Below, one piece after another: positions 1 to 11,504 of a stretch of DNA of 64,000 nt. The stretch's first letter is position 1, and each line of letters starts with the position of its first letter. Below the pieces are notes generated by a model. That model was not told where the DNA came from. It saw only the letters and a list, made by a program, of their open reading frames with translations, and searched no databases. Source of the DNA: Rotaria macrura. Lineage: Eukaryota > Rotifera > Eurotatoria > Philodinida > Philodinidae. The position numbers and the translations under genes are program-made. The DNA lies in assembly GCA_900239685.1 (NCBI GenBank), contig OENT01000596.1, forward strand, positions 30,337 to 94,336, in the 5' to 3' direction.

Positions 1-1
1 T

Positions 2-1408
2 GGTATTGCAGCTGGCGATCAATTATGGATAAGCCGTTATATTCTGCAAAGAATCGCGGAGGAGTTCGGAATACAAGTTACGTTCGATCCAAAACCTGTA
101 GATATTGGTGACTGGAATGGAGCTGGATGTCATGCAAATTTTTCGGTGGAGAATATGCGAAAACCCGGCGGAATCAAGTGAGTATGATGACAGATCGTTG
201 AACCAATAAAATATTTTAAAAGCAAGTCATCAATGTAACTTTGTGATATACGGAATACAGATACTTTTTATTGAGCCTCTTATTGTTAGTCTGTTGATCT
301 TTTGAACAGTCTATAGCATTTTTACTGACTTCTCTTTGTGTGGGGAATCAAAAACGTTTGAACATTGCTTTTTAATTTTTCCCAACGGAAATAATAGTAA
401 GAAATCGTATTGAAATAGAAGAAAAGTTTTATTTCTTTCAAAAAATTTAAACTCAGCCGTGAGAATTAGTATCGAATGTAGCGTTAACCATTATCCATTA
501 TAGTGCGATATAGTTTTTGTTCCTGTTTATTGTCATGACTGATCTATATCATGTTTGCATATGAATGTATGCACATATAATATAGTTTCTCCAGAATATA
601 CGTTTCTTGATGCTTCATCCATATGAATATCGCCTTCCTTTATCGACTCTAATTGATCTGATAGTTTCAGAAAAATTGGTAGAAGTTCTCCCATTCTGTT
701 AATTCTTTTATATTGGAACAAAAACAAGATCAACAGTCATTCCTTCAAAACGTTATTGTTTTCTATAATTAATAGTTGAAAATGACACACACCTAAAGCG
801 AATATTCACCGAACATCACGGGAGTCTTTACAACACTTAAGATTATGATTTTACAAGCTCCTGCGAATTTAGCATTTGCTCAAAACGCTTAGTCTCTGTG
901 TTGAAAATTCATGCCAGAAAATTTTGATAATAGTGCAAAGCAATGAATCAATCTGTTCTTGAGACCATTTTTCCACCTCCCAAACTCTTGTCGTTGGGGA
1001 TAAAACTAATAGAGCAAACCATACAATGTTCTCTGTATGATTAGAAGTAAATTACTATGAATGATATTTAAATATGATACAATTTTATCAGAATTATCTC
1101 ATTTTAGAGCAATCTTAAAAGCAATCGAGAAGTTATCTCATCGTCATGGTACTCATCTGAAGTACTATGATCCTACTCAAGGATCCGACAATACTCGTCG
1201 ATTGACTGGTAAACACGAAACAGCCTCCTACAAACAATTTTCATCCGCAGCCGCTTCGCGCAACGTCAGTATTCGTATACCACGTCAAGTCGATGAAGAT
1301 CAATGTGGCTATTTAGAAGATAGACGTCCTGCTGCCAATTGCGATCCATACGCCGTGACAAACATTTTAGTCAAGACAATCTGTTTAGATGAAACTGATG
1401 AAAAGTAG
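2..1408 (+). CDS. Glutamine synthetase (GS type II), C-terminal part
   Basis: Makes glutamine from glutamate, ammonia and ATP in the cytosol. Two exons are visible, 2-177 and 1108-1408, joined in frame across a GT-AG intron (178-1107). The first starts with [15 protein letters not shown] and carries the glutamate-binding loop NWNGAGCH-like segment (here [12 protein letters not shown]). The second holds [15 protein letters not shown] and [14 protein letters not shown], the ATP/glutamate-site motifs near the end of eukaryotic GS, and stops after ETDEK at about the usual C-terminus. The N-terminal half lies off the left edge, so the gene is cut by the window and not broken. The 930-bp intron is long for this window. 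It converges on the amine oxidase gene to its right. Family assignment is very secure. Confidence 0.95.
178..1107 (+). other. Intron of glutamine synthetase
   Basis: GT-AG intron of 930 bp, far longer than the 50-110 bp introns common elsewhere in the window. It is AT-rich and I see no conserved coding segment, tandem repeat or inverted repeat in it. Confidence 0.85.
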
Positions 1409-2662
1409 ACAAACACTTGTCGAAACGAAAAAACCCAAACAATTGACTGCTTTATAAACTACTATAAATACTTTCTAATCGTCCCTTAGACGAAAGCATA
1501 CATATGATCAAGTATTCTTCATGCCCATGTGAATTTTGCTCCCACTTCTTTTTGCTTATTGATATTGGTGTCTATGTCGCATTGAAACGGATGATGAAAT
1601 TCTTTCAAATACACGAGTGATGCCAAGAGTTAAGATGAGAGACTATTGTCTTCCGATTGATCATGAATCAAAAAGAATCAAAATTTACGTTTACGTTTTA
1701 CTGGAATCTCTTTCATGAATGCCACATACTAATCGTTGAGTGTTTACACATTCAGATAGACTTAAATTCAGCTGTTAAGAATTTATCTGGAAGAAGCAAT
1801 GCTTTTTTTCTTGTGCCCATTTACAACTGTTAATCATTAAGTAATCCACTGAAAAGAATCGAATTTTTCGTTTAATGTTCTTTAAAACGAAGAGGTTACA
1901 GATAAGTTAACCGTGAATAGATTCATGGTGAAATTTTGAGATGTTGCTCGGCACAGCTTTCTGCTTGGATGGCAAATGTACCCTTCTGACTTAGTGGATT
2001 GATTAGTTAATCATGCATTTTTATATAATGCTCGCAATCGAACATGCTTTTGCTGATCGTATCTCATATGGAACAAAGATATCTTTGAAGAAAAAACTTG
2101 CGAAAATTTTGTACCATTGAAAATGCCTAAATATTGATTTTTCAAGAATGCACGTCATTATTTCGAAACTTCTTACAAATATCAGATCACTCTTCAGCAA
2201 CACAATATTTATTCTATGGATTAAGAACATCTCTGAATAACTGAGCCGGATCAACTTTCATGCTTTCCAATTTCGTATGAATGTTCTCTTGTCAATGACT
2301 TTTAGAGAGCGTGATTAGTGTACTTCGAGCTTTGAAGAAATTATACAAGTACTGTTTGTAGTTAGGTAAAGTGGATAATGAGCATAGACGCAGACGTTTA
2401 GGATGCCAAGAGCAGTGCTTCTATATTTCTGAGTACATGAATGAATACACGTATTTCTGCTCTCCTAAATCTTATCATTCGCACGCAGTTCATAAAAAGT
2501 ACTTCGTTGTAAGTATTTAAAATAAAGTACCCAAATCCTTTGCAACACCCTAACAGGGCGTCATACTTAATTGCCTACTAATACTTGCCATTGATGTTTA
2601 TCTTTTTAGTGCACTCTAGATGCGTCTTCAAATAAAAATGATCGACTTATATTCATGATAAT
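1409..2662. other. Intergenic, convergent gene ends
   Basis: AT-rich spacer between the stop of glutamine synthetase (+) and the stop of the amine oxidase (-). It should contain both 3' UTRs. Only short random open frames; no RNA gene or repeat recognised. Confidence 0.6.
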
Positions 2663-3991
2663 TCAAACACATTTCTTCAATTTGTTTTGAATACGTGCAG
2701 CTTCGCGCTGTCCACTTTCAAAAGCACTGTCAACGTATCCAATAGAACCATCGTAGTTCGTATGTTCACCAGCCCAATGTACACGATTTTCATGAGACTC
2801 TTCTGCCAAAGCTTTCAACATGTCAATGTCACTTCCAACGTGAAAACTTGAGTATGAACCGCAAAAGAATGGATCGGATCCCCATCGCGTCACTAGCCAT
2901 TTGATAGGATAATCCATTAGTCGATAGACTCTACGCAGTGATTCAACTATTTGATCAATAATTTCTTCGTCAGTTTTCTGCTCCAGCTCACGAGCCAAGC
3001 TGCCAGCTATGTAGAGAGCCAAAATAGGAGCTTGAGGAATGCAATAGTAATGCTGAAAACGACCATTATTGATACTGATTCTTCTTAGTTTTGGATCCCA
3101 AAATCTCGACGGAAATTGCATATATACTTTATTGAGTAAGCTAAAACCCATTCCATCGATAGCCTGCAGTTTCCATTTGGGTAAAGGTGGTGTGAAATTG
3201 ATCGAACGTGCTTTCAAACAGCCGAGCGATACAGTCATAAGAACATATTTGCATAGATAGTTGCGATTATCTTGTGTCGAGATTTTGACAAGTCTATCTA
3301 ATCGAATAGATGCATCTATATGAGTGACCACTGAATGAAATTCGATTGGTAGATAATGCTGTTCAGCGACTTGCTTGATAAAAGAACCTAAACCATTAGC
3401 AACGGCAAGATCACATTCGTCAAGACTACCTTCACCTTGCGTATATGATTTTGTAGAGAGCTCAGTTAGATCTGAACCTTCATGAATTTCAGTGAAGCTA
3501 AGAAACATACGAACCAGTCGACGCATGAATTCATCTGTAATAGTCTCCAACTGTTCTTGGATTACGTGCATCATAGGCATATCAATATGCACCGATGAAT
3601 ATTGCTTGATACTCGACAAAATGAGTTCTGCCGTTGTCTGTGCTTGTTTGATAAGATCATCTGAGACAGGAACACCATCTTCGTCAAAAATAGCCATGTT
3701 TGATCTATCATATACATCAGATTCAATCCAATCTTTGTCTGATAAAGTATAATAAGAACGCAAGACGTTGCCTGGCTGATGATGGCATAGCCAACGAGCA
3801 CCCAAGTCGACGGGAGTATCAATGCCAAATGTTTCAGTATCCGTAAAAGAACGCCCACCTATCCGGTCTCGAGCTTCAAGGATAAGAATACGTGCTGCAG
3901 GCTCAGATTTTTGAAATTTTATCGCCGCACTAATACCAGTAACACCACATCCAACGATGATAACATCGAACGTACCGCTGTAAGTTGTCAT
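2663..3991 (-). CDS. Flavin-containing amine/polyamine oxidase
   Basis: A 442-residue single-exon protein of the FAD amine oxidase family (polyamine/spermine oxidase, PAO type), which oxidises amines and releases an aldehyde and hydrogen peroxide. The dinucleotide-binding motif GCGVTG is at residues 14-19, the ribose-binding E39 and GGR (45-47) follow, and the C-terminal FAD motif HWAGEHTNYDGSIGYVDSA is at about 405-423. LLNKVYMQF (K288) matches the conserved lysine segment near the flavin, and RWGSDPFFCGSYS (369-381) is also typical. Length fits plant and fungal PAOs (about 450-500). There is no signal peptide or membrane anchor, so it is probably cytosolic. No intron is present although neighbours are split. 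Substrate (spermine, N1-acetylspermine or another amine) cannot be read from sequence. ATG at 3991 is the only sensible start ahead of the FAD motif. Confidence 0.9.
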   Translation of the reverse strand: MTTYSGTFDVIIVGCGVTGISAAIKFQKSEPAARILILEARDRIGGRSFTDTETFGIDTPVDLGARWLCHHQPGNVLRSYYTLSDKDWIESDVYDRSNMAIFDEDGVPVSDDLIKQAQTTAELILSSIKQYSSVHIDMPMMHVIQEQLETITDEFMRRLVRMFLSFTEIHEGSDLTELSTKSYTQGEGSLDECDLAVANGLGSFIKQVAEQHYLPIEFHSVVTHIDASIRLDRLVKISTQDNRNYLCKYVLMTVSLGCLKARSINFTPPLPKWKLQAIDGMGFSLLNKVYMQFPSRFWDPKLRRISINNGRFQHYYCIPQAPILALYIAGSLARELEQKTDEEIIDQIVESLRRVYRLMDYPIKWLVTRWGSDPFFCGSYSSFHVGSDIDMLKALAEESHENRVHWAGEHTNYDGSIGYVDSAFESGQREAARIQNKLKKCV

Positions 3992-4761
3992 CCTTGTAAC
4001 TTAACTGGATACATTGTGAACAGAAAAATGATTGGATCCTTGTAAAATACACTTAGAAAAGTATAGCAAAATGTACACAACGACAAGTTTGAAGTAATCT
4101 TCAATAAATACGTATGGTGAAAGATAGAGTAGGCAATTAATAAATATGATAACTTGAGCGTATAGTACCCTTTTTTGAGTACGACACGATGTGAATTGAT
4201 GCAAATGATAATTATCGTTGAAAAGTCCACCTTCGAATGAATTTAAATTTCAATAAGACTTATGATCTTATGTAATATGGCTCTAAATTTACAAAAAAGA
4301 AAGGATTTATTTCTCATGTTAGACAATTGTTAAAACTGGTCTCATTGAGAAAAAATGAAATACATATAGGTGTCACAATGTGGTTACAGAAGATAAGAAA
4401 AGATTATTTTGTCACCACGTGGGATTTTTATCCTTCACCATTGAATAGTATTGTTAGTGTCGTATTTCGTTACCTATATTCTATTGAGTATCAGCAGTTG
4501 ATTCCTTTTGTCTTTCAATTTAACAAACAATGATCGTGTTGTCGGAACGATCAGCGAACAAACGTCCATTAATTAACTGATTATTTCATTCGAACCGAAA
4601 GAAAATAAGTTTTTTTTCTGTGATAAACAATAGAAAAAGAGATTTGAATAAAATATGTGATGCTCATACAAGTGCTGCTTAAATCACCTATTTAAGAAAC
4701 GGCCATATTTTTATATCAATGTCTATTTATTTAGATGATTAGCTTGGAAATCTCAAAACAC
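3992..4761. other. Upstream region of amine oxidase
   Basis: AT-rich sequence without a recognisable gene; it should carry the promoter and 5' UTR of the minus-strand oxidase. The open frames here are short and have no conserved features. Confidence 0.5.
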
Positions 4762-5132
4762 CCCAGTGAAAAAATATCGAATTATGGGAGATTTAAGTAG
4801 GTTATAATCGGATTTTTCAGCACCAAAATCCAAATTATAATCGATTGAAATCATCGAAACCAACTATAATTTGATTTTTAATCAAACGATAATGTTTAAA
4901 ATCCAGTAAAACTTTGATTAAAATCATGTTAAATCTAGATCAAATGATTTTAATCAAACATACTACATAATTGTAATGAAAATTTTTCCTGATTTTTAAG
5001 ATTATTGTTCGATTAAAAATCAAATTATCTTTGGTTTCGACGATTCCAATCGATTATAATTTGGATTTTGGTGCAGAAAAATCTAATTAAAATCTCCTAA
5101 AATCTTCTATAATCCAATATTTTTTCACTGGG
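4762..5132. repeat. Foldback (MITE-like) element, copy 1
   Basis: A 371-bp inverted-repeat element. Its termini are a perfect 16-bp pair, CCCAGTGAAAAAATAT at the left and its exact complement at the right. The inner arms are imperfect complements built from AATCAAAT / ATTATAATCGATTG-like words, so the strand could fold into one long hairpin. It codes for nothing. The flanks show only a possible 2-bp duplication (AC). The same termini and inner words recur at 42087-42435, which makes this a dispersed family. The superfamily is unknown to me. Confidence 0.85.
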
Positions 5133-7072
5133 ACGTTTGGATATTATTCTTCGTGAAATAGTTTTCAAACAACTTCAGTGCATTATAATTTTGATAACCT
5201 ACAAGTTCGACTGCAAAAGCATAAGTGGATTACCCTATATTGCCACGGAAATGCTGCCTTAAAATACTGGTAGTGAAAATATATCTTTGTTCAATTCCTG
5301 CTAACTTCATTATTGAGGAGGAAATTTTCCAGAATCTCTTTCTACCTTGAGAAAAAGATATGATCGCTCGATGGTGTTGAACTCATCTGACCCTTCACAG
5401 CGAGACTGAGATATGAAGCAAAACATTGAACTTTTATAAGTTCTTGTTTAAGAAACGGAAAAAAACAGTCAAAGTTTTCGTTGATGAAATCAAAAATTTC
5501 CTTCTATCCGATTGAACTCAATCATAAAATATATCAGTATCGTAATCACGTTTCAAAACGGACACATTTTTAACAGACAGTCATGGTTAAATCACTTAAG
5601 TCGCGATTACAAATTGTCTAATGGTACTAATAGTTTAAGAAACTGTATTCAATAGAAAAAATAAAGCTTTTACTTCTATAGTCCATCAGAAAAGAGGAGC
5701 CTTGACAAAATATTTATTACCACGAATTTCTGAACTAACCCATAAATCTCTTTGACAACATTGTCCCCGACGATTGATGAACGGACACAAATAAAAAATT
5801 ACAATCTCCTTCCAATTTTAAATATTCATGTTCCCATACGATGGTCATATACATATAATTAAATTCTCGTTTTACATTACTTTTAAATTTAATAATATTA
5901 ATAGAAGTAAATCATGTCGTAAATAGTTCGAAAGGAATTTCAACATCTATGGATTTTACCAAGGCATAAGTATTTTTACTTTGTTTTGATTCAAGTGAGA
6001 ACTTTTTTCTCGATGGTGTGCCATTGAAGAAACCTATTCGTAGATGAAGTTTTGTGTTAGTACTATATTAATATCAGTAAAACTAAGAAAATGACATTGA
6101 AGACAAAAAGAATTCTACATCCTTCTTTTAATTGTATGTTAATCATTTTTTAATGATCGTAGTCTTACATTTTAGCATGCCGAATAATGACCACATGTAG
6201 ATGAGTGACACTGATAAGAGTTTGATCATTAGAACTGAAAAAGATTTATAGTTTATGAGAATTCAAATGCTTGCCGCTGTACTGTCTGTAAATTTCAGTC
6301 AGACTTTAAAATCTTTAAGAGTTGAGTTATTCATTTCTGGCTCTGCTTCCAGAAACCACAATGTATCTACTTTATTTGAAAGAATAACTACATTGAAAAA
6401 TCTTCAGCTGATCCGAAAACCAATGAAAATCATTTTTCCGTTAAGTTTTTAGGAAGCTGCGAATTAATACTAACTTAATATCGATTCAAACAATTGATGT
6501 ATCTAGAAATCTTACGAGTGCGAACTTTTAATTTCATCATCTTTCCTTGGGGAGCGGAGTTCTTGATACAACTGCCTCAGAATCTTCTAAATATTTGCAG
6601 ACTAATAGATCTTAGTTCTTTTTGTTGGCTTGCGAATTTTCAGTTAAATTACAAAACTTCTTGATCAAACCAATAAGTGATACTTTGTTACAACGGCTGT
6701 TGTTGTTTCCGAATTGTAACTTTCAGAGAGTGCACTGGAAATTGATATGTGTGCTCATTGGTCAACAAATATTTGACGGATTGTAATCAGATAGCACGGA
6801 AAACTTTAGATTCTATTGCAGCTATTAATAACAACGGCATAGTACCGATGAATTTATCAATACTTTTAAACATAGCTGAATGTTGATAATCTCTAGCGTA
6901 GATCAGAGCATTCTCTTGTAATATGAGTATCGTTCCTCATTTTTTCTTCCTGTGCTCATTGAATAAAAAATTTCGTTTTGACATCTTTAGTGAAAGACTT
7001 TTGTTATGATGAAGTGCGAGGAAGAGGACGTTTATCATAAGTAATGGCATTTCAAAATTTCAGAGGATAATA
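5133..7072. other. Intergenic region
   Basis: About 1.9 kb of AT-rich DNA with no supported gene. A plus-strand stretch around 6255-6660 reads as leucine-rich fragments interrupted by stops, and may be the remnant of a leucine-rich-repeat gene, but this is too weak to annotate. Confidence 0.4.
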
Positions 7073-8164
7073 TCAAAACCGATTTGTAGAAATATTAGAA
7101 GATACATCGATAGTAAAGTTAGCAGTATAGTTCATATATTTCACATTGCCATCCAAATCAAATGACAAAGGTGACCAGTACGTAAAATCATGCCCTTTGG
7201 CACCATCTGGAGAACTTTGCCACTTGTTACCTTGCCATAAGTATCCATAGATTTCTTTGTCAGTCGTCTTGAATTGTAAAATATTGTAAAGTTGTGCATG
7301 ACCTTCATTACCTAGATTGTTCATTGTTTCAAAAGGACCAAGAGGCGATATAGACATATATACAATAGTAGAAGCTCCTTCTGCACAATAACAACAACAC
7401 TGACCGAATACGGCATAGTAGATTCCATTACGTTTGAACATTGCACCACCTTCGACAAAAGTTTGACCAAAGTATCCACTGTTGTACTTCATACCTAATG
7501 AGCTGAGGTAATCATCGGATAATTTCTCCACTGACATTAAATGATCGGGCTTGTAAATGCTGCCATCAATATGTGCATTGTAAATAATATAAGCATCTCC
7601 ATTATCGTCTTGAAAAAGATTCAAATCTCCGGTATTTTCCCACGCAAGTGTCGTCACTTTTTCAGTCACCAGTTCAAAAGGTCCTTCTGATGTATCCGAT
7701 ATGGCAACAGCACACTGTGACTCGGACACACCAGTACCTGTAGCTGGCAGGAAATTAAACCACATCACCCACTTTTTCGTCTTCGAATTGGGTAAGACAC
7801 GTGGTCCGAACATTATACCTTGAGTCTTCATCGAAGACATTTGAAAGACGTATCCACGAAATTTCCATTCAAAAAGATCTGTCGACGTATAAAGACTAAC
7901 ATTGTGATTCAGTTGAAAACCACATCCACCTGTGTGCCATACAGTACAGCCTGATGGACCCGGAGGTTCTTTGCACAGGCCATAACTTGCACCGTAGTAG
8001 TAATAAAGACCTTCATACAGAAAGACATTACCATCATGAGCATCCATTATATTGCCATCGGTATCACGCCGAGGAATAACATTACTGATCGTCACTTGAC
8101 GACATGCGCTAGTACTAATTAACGTGGTCAGAACGGTAATAACAACTAGAAAATTCATGCGCAT
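7073..8164 (-). CDS. Secreted GH43-like glycosidase
   Basis: A 363-residue intronless protein resembling glycoside hydrolase family 43 (five-bladed beta-propeller; arabinofuranosidase/xylosidase/galactanase activities occur in the family). Residues 1-21 are a hydrophobic signal peptide ending near STSAC, so the enzyme is probably secreted. The propeller opens with DAHDGNVFLYEGLYYYYGA (41-59), where the first-blade catalytic-base Asp lies in this family. TGDLNLFQDDNG (178-189) would supply the second Asp (D180), and FVEGG (236-240) a Glu placed like the general acid (E238). Blade signatures such as VSLYTSTDLFEWKFRG and YYAVFG recur. Cysteines are numerous (for example QCCCYC), which suits an extracellular protein. 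Animals mostly lack this family, so transfer from bacteria or fungi is likely. The exact substrate is not readable. Confidence 0.75.
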   Translation of the reverse strand: MRMNFLVVITVLTTLISTSACRQVTISNVIPRRDTDGNIMDAHDGNVFLYEGLYYYYGASYGLCKEPPGPSGCTVWHTGGCGFQLNHNVSLYTSTDLFEWKFRGYVFQMSSMKTQGIMFGPRVLPNSKTKKWVMWFNFLPATGTGVSESQCAVAISDTSEGPFELVTEKVTTLAWENTGDLNLFQDDNGDAYIIYNAHIDGSIYKPDHLMSVEKLSDDYLSSLGMKYNSGYFGQTFVEGGAMFKRNGIYYAVFGQCCCYCAEGASTIVYMSISPLGPFETMNNLGNEGHAQLYNILQFKTTDKEIYGYLWQGNKWQSSPDGAKGHDFTYWSPLSFDLDGNVKYMNYTANFTIDVSSNISTNRF

Positions 8165-11100
8165 TATTATGTTGCAAGCCTAGAAGCAAATGAAAAGAAA
8201 ATCATTATTTCTTTTGCTACTGTGTCAGCAAAAAGATTTCAAGAATAGTTTCTCATTTTCTCTAGATAATTTCTAGTTATAAAATGTGCCAACTTGAAGC
8301 TTTGGGAATACAATACCAAGCGTGATGCTTCGTAAGTTCTTTATTCTCAAAATTTCTAAAAAGAACTCCTTCATTGTAATTACTATTCTACTAAAACATA
8401 AAGAGAATCGTTCAGTTTTCGTCACGTTCTGTGAGACGAATAAGGGTTTAGTTAAGTTGTCTGTCAAAATCATTCAATCATCTTCGCTATTGTTTTTCAG
8501 AGAACACTGCAGGTATTCATACATTATGAAATCAATGACTTTGGCGCAACATACTTCATTAGATAGGAGTTCTTTAAAAATAAAAGTTTTTAGACACAGA
8601 ATCTATTTAACATATTGAATGCCTATCTTTCATACAACAGTAGTTATGGTGTAGGTCAAGACATCGTTCTTTTGTTGGCGTCGATCACTGAAATTTCAAC
8701 AGAATGCTTCAAAGAGGTTTCTGCCACCCAATGAACACTATTGCATTCGTTCTCACCTATGAAAGTAGATGCTCTGGCAGTAATTGATTTTTACTTATGA
8801 AATAGTGGCCTTTCAACTGCAATACACAGAAAAATGAATGTAAAAATTCAGATAGTTTCTTCTCTAGTTATCATTTGGCAGTTATCACCATAAACAAAAG
8901 TGGCAAAGGTAAATATTAGGTGATATAAGATACGAAAGAGAAAAAAACTGATAGTAGAAGCAAATGATTCTCTTCATTAACGCAGCTATGATGTTACGAG
9001 TTTCAACGAGAGAACTTCGTCAAGAGGAAAAATGATTTGTTTTTCTTATTTATATTATTCTGACAAGAGACACACATCAAATAATGAAAACAGCCTGAAA
9101 ATTGATGTTTAACTGAAAGTTTGATTGATGCAATTACAGACTCTATTTACTTCAATTTTCCATATAGGTCTTGGATGTCTGATACGGACTGACTCTTTAG
9201 TAGTACAGTATAGAGATCATATGTTGTGTCAAGCAATACCTATGTGCCTGACAGAGGAAGTGACTTATCATTGTTACCAGATTTATTTTTAATTTTGGAA
9301 AACAAAAACGTGAATGCAAAACTGATATTTCATCAGCATCAGAAGTCTAGTCTTCATTGTTTTAGAGCTCTGAAGAAATTAACATATCGCTTATAAAGTA
9401 ATCGATTATCAATCAACTCGTTTGGCCTGTCTCGTTACTATATTTCTCGATAGAATATATGTAGATCGAACGAGCTCTAAAACACAGTATACATCATGAT
9501 TTCTGGATAGTATATAGGCAGATTAAAAACGGTTGGGAAGAACTCCAATTTTTCTGAAAAAAAGAAAATTAACACGAGCTATATCAGAAAATCCTACTGT
9601 ATTTTTAAACATTCAGTTGTAAAATACCTTTATAAGCTATTTATGTCGTAATGTCTAGTTGTTTTTTCACTTTTGCTCAAGGACGCTTATTTGTACCCGA
9701 GCGTTGATAAAGTCTAAAGAGGTACAAGATCATTTGGCTGTCATAAGTATTGAAGAAAAAACAATATTTTTCGAGACGTAAATCAGATTGATTTTTGAAT
9801 CCACTCTATGTTGCATTCAAACGTGATGTGCCCGTTAGAACTTTAGCGACCAATCGCAGCTTCAAATATCAATAGAGCCTTCAGATTATTTTAAAAAGTA
9901 TATCCTTGAGAAAGTCAATTAGTAAGAATATCAAATACTATCGAATTCATACGACCGAGAATCTTCTGAGGATAAAAAATTAATTGAAAACATAGTTGCA
10001 AAGATCATTTTAGATCATGTTATTTTGTAACCGATTAGTGAAACATATCGCATCGTATCAACTGCAAATAATATTTTTAGACCAATTTTTCTCAGTAAAT
10101 GTGTCTTGAGATTCCAACGGGGATTTTTTTGGAAAAAATTGAAACTCAAAATTATGAACTTCCTACTTCTGATTTTCCGGCAAGGTTTCCTTTCGTCAGC
10201 CTTTATAAAATTTGGTCATTTTTCTTTGTTACTTCGTTTAGTGATAATTCGAAGATTTGTTTTTCCCGCTAGTCTGTTACCAAGTACTGATAAATTCCTA
10301 CAACTATCTGCTTTAACACAGTGTGTTCGAATTGTGAAAGTCTCACTATTGATTTTAAGATCTTCTAACCTTTACATATATTTTTAAGACTCTGCTTAGT
10401 CTCGAAACGTTAGAGTTTAACATTTGTATTATCTTTCTATACAGTAAAGTAAATTAGGACTGAAAAAGATTCTTCAAAATGTTTTCTTTTACATTATTAC
10501 AATGCGTTGTGATAGCTCTCGTGGGTTATTATGACTTCGTTAGTATTTTGCCTTGAGTCACTGTTGAAAACCTTTCAGAAACGTAGAAAAACCTCGAGAA
10601 GGATGTCCTCTTTGTCAGTTGGAGTAAATTAATTATATAAGTGGAATATCTTAAGTTCTGTAATAGATCCAATGATCGTATCCGGCACCGAATTGAAACA
10701 TGTAGAACTGAACGGAGATCACTCTTATCCATAGTTGAAACTCGTATGAGAAAACGGGATCAGATCTATGAATAAGATCCCGTAGCTATAATTAGCAAGA
10801 GGTGAACTAGAACCGATTTAGAAATCCCGCTTCTGGAATATACAGGACGATCTTTGGACTTGGGAGTTTTCCACAGTACGTCTTTGAACTGGGATACCAT
10901 ATTCCATGTGCAAAATGTCATAATTCATCATAGATAGCCGCACATGGATTCTATTATTCGGCCAGGGATTAAGTCTTGTAAAACGAGAAATTATGGCAGT
11001 GTATGATCGGAAACGAATTGTCGCTCTAAGAAGAAATTTAACGCGTAGAATTGTAGGATAAAACGCACTGTCAAATCGATCACTGGAGCCAGCCCACTTT

Positions 11101-11504
11101 TTTAACGATTCTTTCAAAGAAAATCACGTTCTACTTTTTGATTAGAGTTCCATTGAGTAAATTAGTTTTCATCAGTTTCAAACACTGAAGTATGCTTATG
11201 ATAAGTACGAAATTATGAACATAGTTAAGCTACCGATGACTGTCAGTGTTCATTTGAATGGTGTTGTGACTGATTGAATGTCATTGATTTTAAAGACCGC
11301 TTTTGCATCCAAACGGGATTTACAGTGAAAACGTTTTTATCTCTGTAGCATTCGAAATTTCTTTTCGTGTTTTGATTAAGAAGATGTTATTAAAGCTGTT
11401 TCTTCAGACTTCGCCGTTCGGCAACTATGATTTGTTGCATTCAAATGAAATGAACAAATCAATCTTTACATCATTTATTTCTTCCTCATGATTTTCCACC
11501 ATCA
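8165..11504. other. 3.3-kb region without a supported gene
   Basis: AT-rich sequence containing several 60-100-codon open frames on both strands that lack recognisable motifs. A perfect 12-bp inverted pair (GTTTTAGAGCTC and its complement) lies near 9358 and 9472, roughly 100 bp apart. No tRNA-like or rRNA-like segment was seen. Confidence 0.5.

Noticed and set aside
3492-3858. Open frames on the plus strand and in another minus-strand frame inside the amine oxidase.
   Set aside because: Shadow frames of a gene with clear FAD motifs.
6255-6660. Plus-strand leucine-rich open segments that look like pieces of an LRR or F-box/LRR protein.
   Set aside because: Short, interrupted by stops and without a diagnostic motif; AT-rich DNA easily gives leucine-rich frames.
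9358-9485. GTTTTAGAGCTC and its complement about 100 bp apart, resembling the start of a Cas9-type CRISPR repeat.
   Set aside because: Only one inverted pair, no direct repeats or spacers, no cas genes and a eukaryotic context; a chance match.
10818-11117. 99-codon minus-strand open frame.
   Set aside because: No recognisable domain, no splice-consistent extension and no conserved neighbour.
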